DNA of 7,590 nucleotides from Lachnospiraceae bacterium UBA4317 (lineage in GTDB: Bacteria; Bacillota_A; Clostridia; Lachnospirales; Lachnospiraceae). Within the stretch, counting starts at the first letter, position 1, and each line of letters opens with the position of its first letter. A program made the translations under genes and the position numbers. Location: positions 1 through 7,590 of the forward strand of contig DGUF01000079.1 of the NCBI GenBank assembly GCA_002394525.1, given 5' to 3'. Shown in pieces: positions 5,490 to 7,590 of the stretch. The notes beneath the pieces were generated by a model. It was not told the origin of the DNA and made no database searches. It saw only the letters and a program-made list of their open reading frames with translations.

Positions 5490-5639
5490 CAAGGTTGACA
5501 AGCTCCTTGATAGCGTAAGGCGTTTGTAGTGTGACAAAGGGACAGGCACTCTGTCACAGCAATGTGACAGAGTGCCTGTCCCTTTGTCACACTTGTCCCC
5601 TTGTCACACCTTATCCTGCTCCTCTGCCAAGGTTGACAA
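5490..5639. repeat. repeat cassette bounded by 12-bp direct repeats
   Basis: CAAGGTTGACAA occurs at 5490-5501 and again at 5628-5639, flanking the long hairpin at 5528-5593. Between the hairpin and the second copy is a partial third hairpin arm (TGTCACACTTGTCCCC, from 5586). A 10-bp inverted pair AAGGGGACAA (5466-5475) and TTGTCCCCTT (5593-5602) also connects the two sides. The 315-bp gap between genes holds this cassette, then the regulatory repeats before the lipoprotein gene, and no reading frame I would support. Confidence 0.6.
5528..5593. repeat. perfect 31-bp inverted repeat with GCAA loop
   Basis: Arms 5528-5558 and 5563-5593 are perfectly complementary over 31 bp and enclose only GCAA (5559-5562), a GNRA-type tetraloop. 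Each arm also contains its own small dyad, TGTGACA (5530-5536) and TGTCACA (5552-5558), around GGGACAGG. The whole therefore reads as two REP-like elements placed head to head. It lies 69 bp after the GTPase stop codon. In RNA it would form a very stable hairpin that could protect or end the upstream transcript, though no T run follows. Confidence 0.85.
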
Positions 5640-5661
5640 AGTCCCTTCAGGGACTGAAAAT
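5633..5661 (+). promoter_or_regulatory. possible promoter for the lipoprotein gene, with palindromic spacer
   Basis: A perfect TTGACA (5633-5638) is followed after 17 bp by GAAAAT (5656-5661), which keeps the key A and T of the -10 box. The spacer contains the palindrome AGTCCCT-tc-AGGGACT (5640-5655). The TTGACA is also part of the 12-bp direct repeat, so chance is possible. Confidence 0.35.
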
Positions 5662-5680
5662 ATAAGAAAAGACGGCAACA

Positions 5681-5742
5681 AAATAGTTTCTGTTTAACAG
5701 AAACTATTTAACAAAGCCTGTTAAACAGAAACTATTTAACAG
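5681..5742. promoter_or_regulatory. array of TTTAACA/TGTTAAA half-sites (putative operator or leader hairpins)
   Basis: A perfect 14-bp-arm palindrome with a single central base spans 5681-5709. The 18-mer AACAGAAACTATTTAACA occurs twice, at 5696-5713 and 5724-5741. Half-sites lie at 5693 (TTTAACA), 5707 (TTTAACA), 5719 (TGTTAAA) and 5735 (TTTAACA). CTGTTAAA and TTTAACAG form an 8-bp dyad with nine bases between (5718-5742). The half-sites recall Rex-type TTGTTAA sites, but the spacing differs, so no regulator is assigned. Confidence 0.55.
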
Positions 5743-5773
5743 AGACAATAAATACAGAGAGAGGAGGAAAAAC

Positions 5774-6196
5774 ATGAAAAAAGGCAAAAAAATCCTGTTG
5801 ATCACACTTGCCCTTACCTTGCTGCTGGCGTCCTGCAGCGGCCCCAAGTTTTCGTTCTCGATCAGCACCCTGGGAAACAAGACAACGATCAAAATCGATA
5901 ACGCGAAGGACGGCGCCTATGCGGAGTCCGACCCGATCAGTGTCGGCAAGGGCGAGAACGCAGTGGTGGAATCCGGTCTGGACAAGGGAAAGCTGCAGAT
6001 TGAATTTGTGGATGTGGCGGTTTTCCAGGAGGAGGACAAGCCGGATGACATCATCAAGGGCGACGTGATGTTCACCCTGACCGTGGTGCCCGGAGAGACC
6101 TGGGATACAGAGATCCAGCCGGGTGACTATGTCCTCCAGTTCACAACGATCGGGGAGACCAACGGCAAGGTGGAAGTGCGCTTCGAAAAGAAGTGA
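5774..6196 (+). CDS. small secreted lipoprotein of unknown function, 140 aa
   Basis: The N-terminus is a clear lipoprotein signal: basic MKKGKK, a hydrophobic stretch ILLITLALTLLL, and the lipobox LASC with the lipidated cysteine at residue 21. The mature part (about 120 residues) has no cysteine and no membrane span. It alternates short beta-prone runs with acidic turns, for example KTTIKIDNAKDGAYAE, LQIEFVDVAVFQEED and the C-terminal GKVEVRFEKK. A small beta-sandwich fold anchored on the outer face of the membrane is likely (inference). Translation starts after GAGGAGG at 5761-5767. The gene stands alone between the half-site array and a duplicated hairpin that may end its transcript. I do not recognise a characterised family; similar small Lachnospiraceae lipoproteins are, from memory, annotated as hypothetical. 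Confidence 0.85.
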   Translation: MKKGKKILLITLALTLLLASCSGPKFSFSISTLGNKTTIKIDNAKDGAYAESDPISVGKGENAVVESGLDKGKLQIEFVDVAVFQEEDKPDDIIKGDVMFTLTVVPGETWDTEIQPGDYVLQFTTIGETNGKVEVRFEKK

Positions 6197-6206
6197 GCCA
6201 GGGCAA

Positions 6207-6276
6207 AGGCTGCACGGGAATGCAGTTTATACACAGATCACAGGCTGCACGGGAATGCAGTTTGCGCATAGATCAT
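6207..6276 (+). repeat. 35-bp tandem duplication carrying a hairpin
   Basis: The block at 6207-6241 is repeated at 6242-6276; the first 22 bases are identical. Each copy contains CTGCA-CGGGAA-TGCAG followed by TTT, a short terminator-like hairpin. The second halves (ATACACAGATCAC and GCGCATAGATCAT) have diverged slightly. It lies between the lipoprotein and aldolase genes and may end the lipoprotein transcript weakly or shape the aldolase leader. Confidence 0.75.
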
Positions 6277-6310
6277 AAGCAGCTGTTTTGATCCGGAAAA
6301 GGAGGACGAA

Positions 6311-6988
6311 ATGAAGTTATGTATTGATGACGCCGACGTCGAGGCGATCCGCCGCATCTATGAGTATTACCCGGTCGATGGCGTGTCAACCAATCCCTCG
6401 ATCCTGGCCAGGACCGGCAGGAACCCCTATGAGGTTCTGAAGGAGATCCGGTCCATCATCGGAGAGGACGGGGAGCTGTTCGTTCAGGTCGTGTCTCCGA
6501 CCGCGGAGGGCATGGTGGAGGAGGCCTACAGGATCGTTGCGGAGCTGGGAAAGACCACCCTGATCAAGATCCCCTGCGTCCCCGAAGGCTACAAGGCCAT
6601 GAAGAGGCTGAAGGAGGAAGGGATCCGTTTTATCGGCACCGCGGTCTACAGCGTCATGCAGGGCTTTCTGGCCGCGAAGTGCGGGGCTGAATATGTCGCT
6701 CCCTATGTGAACCGCCTCGACAACCTGGGCTACGACGGGGGGCAGATCGCCAGAGATCTCCATGACGCCATCAATGCGGCAGGTCTGGACAGCGGCCTTC
6801 TGGCTGCCAGCTTCAAGAACAGCACCCAGGTGATGAAGCTGACAGAATATGGCGTGAAGGCTGTGACTGTGGCTCCCGATATCATCGAAGGCCTCGTCAA
6901 AAACGCTGTGATCACCGACGCCGTGGACAAGTTCAATCAGGATTTCCAGGGACTTGTGGGCCCGGACAGGACGATGGCGGACTGTTGA
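6311..6988 (+). CDS. fsa: transaldolase-like fructose-6-phosphate aldolase (FSA/TalC family), 225 aa
   Basis: The protein matches the short transaldolase subfamily typified by E. coli FsaA (about 220 residues). It is a cytosolic TIM-barrel class I aldolase that cleaves or forms fructose 6-phosphate from dihydroxyacetone and glyceraldehyde 3-phosphate, or acts as a transaldolase. Visible family motifs in order are D6 in LCIDDADV, GVSTNPSIL (24-32), FVQV.....AEGM (57-68), the Schiff-base lysine K86 in TLIKIP, GTAVYSVMQG (109-118), APYVNRLDN (130-138) and LAASFKN (164-170). No catalytic residue appears lost. The start is fixed by AAGGAGG at 6299-6305, five bases before the ATG. It seems to be transcribed alone, with a hairpin terminator at 7019. 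True transaldolase and FSA activity cannot be told apart from sequence reading alone. Confidence 0.92.
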   Translation: MKLCIDDADVEAIRRIYEYYPVDGVSTNPSILARTGRNPYEVLKEIRSIIGEDGELFVQVVSPTAEGMVEEAYRIVAELGKTTLIKIPCVPEGYKAMKRLKEEGIRFIGTAVYSVMQGFLAAKCGAEYVAPYVNRLDNLGYDGGQIARDLHDAINAAGLDSGLLAASFKNSTQVMKLTEYGVKAVTVAPDIIEGLVKNAVITDAVDKFNQDFQGLVGPDRTMADC

Positions 6989-7018
6989 AAAACAGCCGCC
7001 GCATTCCCGTGATTTCAG

Positions 7019-7057
7019 CCGCTTGAGGCTTCACCAGGCGGTATATTTACATTTTGT
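7019..7057 (+). terminator. probable terminator of the aldolase gene
   Basis: CCGCTTG (7019-7025) pairs with CAGGCGG (7035-7041) with one G-U pair and a 9-nt loop. TATATTTACATTTTG follows, a broken T-rich tract. It begins 31 bp after the aldolase stop codon. Confidence 0.5.
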
Positions 7058-7091
7058 ACAGACACGAATGCAAAAAAACATGAATTAACAA

Positions 7092-7120
7092 TTTAAAAAG
7101 AAGTACTGTTGTGTTAGAGT
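7092..7120 (+). promoter_or_regulatory. possible promoter for fhs
   Basis: TTTAAA (7092-7097) and TAGAGT (7115-7120) are separated by 17 bp, each matching four of six consensus bases. The -10 box has an upstream TG (7112-7113), making it an extended -10. The surrounding 7048-7110 is AT-rich against a GC-rich background. The start would be near 7127, giving a leader of about 130 bases. Confidence 0.4.
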
Positions 7121-7149
7121 AATACTGCTTTTTGAGCAAGGGAGAGCAT

Positions 7150-7201
7150 CCGCTTCCCCCCCGCAGCGGTGTCCGCCGGCACACAGGACCCGTCTGCCGG
7201 C
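7150..7201 (+). promoter_or_regulatory. structured GC-rich leader of fhs with two hairpins
   Basis: CCGCT (7150-7154) pairs with AGCGG (7165-7169). GCCGGCA (7175-7181) pairs with TGCCGGC (7195-7201) around 13 nt. Both lie between the predicted promoter and the fhs ATG. I looked for the ZTP and tetrahydrofolate riboswitch cores on the plus strand and did not find convincing matches, so this is left as an unassigned leader structure. Confidence 0.4.
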
Positions 7202-7258
7202 AGCACAGGAAACATTTAAAACAGATGTTAAAAGGAATTACCGGAGGAAAAAAAGAGG

Positions 7259-7590
7259 ATGGGATTCAAATCAGACATTGAGATCGCGCAGGAAGCTACA
7301 CCAAAGAAAATCACAGAGATTGCAGCTTCCCTCGGAATCGATGAAAAGTACATCGAGCAGTACGGAAACTACAAGGCAAAGATCGACTACAACTTCCTTA
7401 AGGAAAACGCGGACAAAAAGGATGGTAAACTCATCCTTGTGACCGCGATCACCCCCACCCCCGCGGGAGAAGGCAAGACCACGACCAGCGTAGGTCTGGC
7501 GGACGGCCTTCGCAAGATCGGCAAGAAGAGCGTCGTCGCTCTCCGCGAGCCCTCTCTGGGACCGGTATTCGGCATCAAGGGCGGCGCAGC
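7259..7590 (+). CDS. fhs: formate-tetrahydrofolate ligase, N-terminal part (cut by window edge)
   Basis: The first 110 codons are visible, of a family usually about 555 residues long. The enzyme (formyltetrahydrofolate synthetase) joins formate to tetrahydrofolate using ATP in the cytosol. It feeds one-carbon units to purine synthesis and, in acetogens, to the Wood-Ljungdahl methyl branch. The sequence shows the typical opening [18 protein letters not shown] and [17 protein letters not shown]. The nucleotide-binding loop [16 protein letters not shown] (65-80) and [15 protein letters not shown] (96-110) follow. The start is preceded by GGAGG at 7243-7247, eleven bases upstream. Its codons favour forms typical of highly expressed genes (AAG, GGC, ATC, TAC). 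No frameshift is seen in the part present. Whether the organism is an acetogen cannot be told from this gene alone. Confidence 0.97.
   Translation, partial: MGFKSDIEIAQEATPKKITEIAASLGIDEKYIEQYGNYKAKIDYNFLKENADKKDGKLILVTAITPTPAGEGKTTTSVGLADGLRKIGKKSVVALREPSLGPVFGIKGGA

Noticed and set aside
5495..5500. First TTGACA as a promoter
   Set aside because: It is part of the 12-bp direct repeat and no -10-like sequence follows at 16-18 bp.
7019..7041. CCGCCTGG on the minus strand, like the conserved 3' core of ZTP riboswitches
   Set aside because: It is on the wrong strand for fhs, lacks the rest of the aptamer, and is explained by the terminator stem.

Overview
The window looks like a chromosomal segment from a low- to mid-GC Gram-positive anaerobe of the class Clostridia, most likely Lachnospiraceae-like. 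The reasons are the strong AGGAGG-type ribosome binding sites, the Firmicutes-type formate-tetrahydrofolate ligase, the FSA-type transaldolase, and two zinc-ribbon single-span membrane proteins of a sort common in gut Clostridia. The family-level assignment is inference. No rRNA, tRNA, CRISPR array, insertion sequence or phage gene is visible.

Region 1 (1-1714) is a divergent regulator/target pair. On the minus strand a 74-aa helical small protein (657-433) is followed by an alpha/beta hydrolase (305 to the left edge, cut off). On the plus strand is a LysR-type regulator (830-1714). The 172-bp gap between them has a good sigma-A promoter for the regulator, a perfect ATGATAT-N11-ATATCAT dyad of the LysR-box type, and a TATGAT -10 for the leftward operon. 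The dyad sits where LysR proteins usually bind. A run of 16-bp tandem repeats lies between the small protein and the hydrolase.

Region 2 (1711-2076) is a gene-free stretch with REP-like elements. Two 65/66-bp tandem units and degraded copies run forward, and one copy is inverted. The first unit contains the lysR stop codon and probably acts as its terminator.

Region 3 (2077-4260) holds three consecutive single-span membrane proteins. The first two have an N-terminal four-cysteine zinc ribbon, and all three share a similar helical segment after the membrane span. They look like diverged paralogs of unknown function and are the best candidate here for an undescribed system.

Region 4 (4261-5458) has a COG0523/CobW-like GTPase whose usual metal-binding cysteine motif is absent, preceded by a leader with strong hairpins.

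Region 5 (5459-6196) has a perfect 31-bp-arm hairpin with a GCAA loop, an array of TTTAACA half-sites, and a small lipoprotein gene.

Region 6 (6197-7590) has a duplicated 35-bp hairpin unit, an FSA-type transaldolase/fructose-6-phosphate aldolase, a likely terminator, a structured leader, and the first 110 codons of fhs, cut by the window edge. Fhs belongs to one-carbon metabolism (acetogenesis or purine supply) and the aldolase to sugar-phosphate metabolism. They appear to be separate transcription units.
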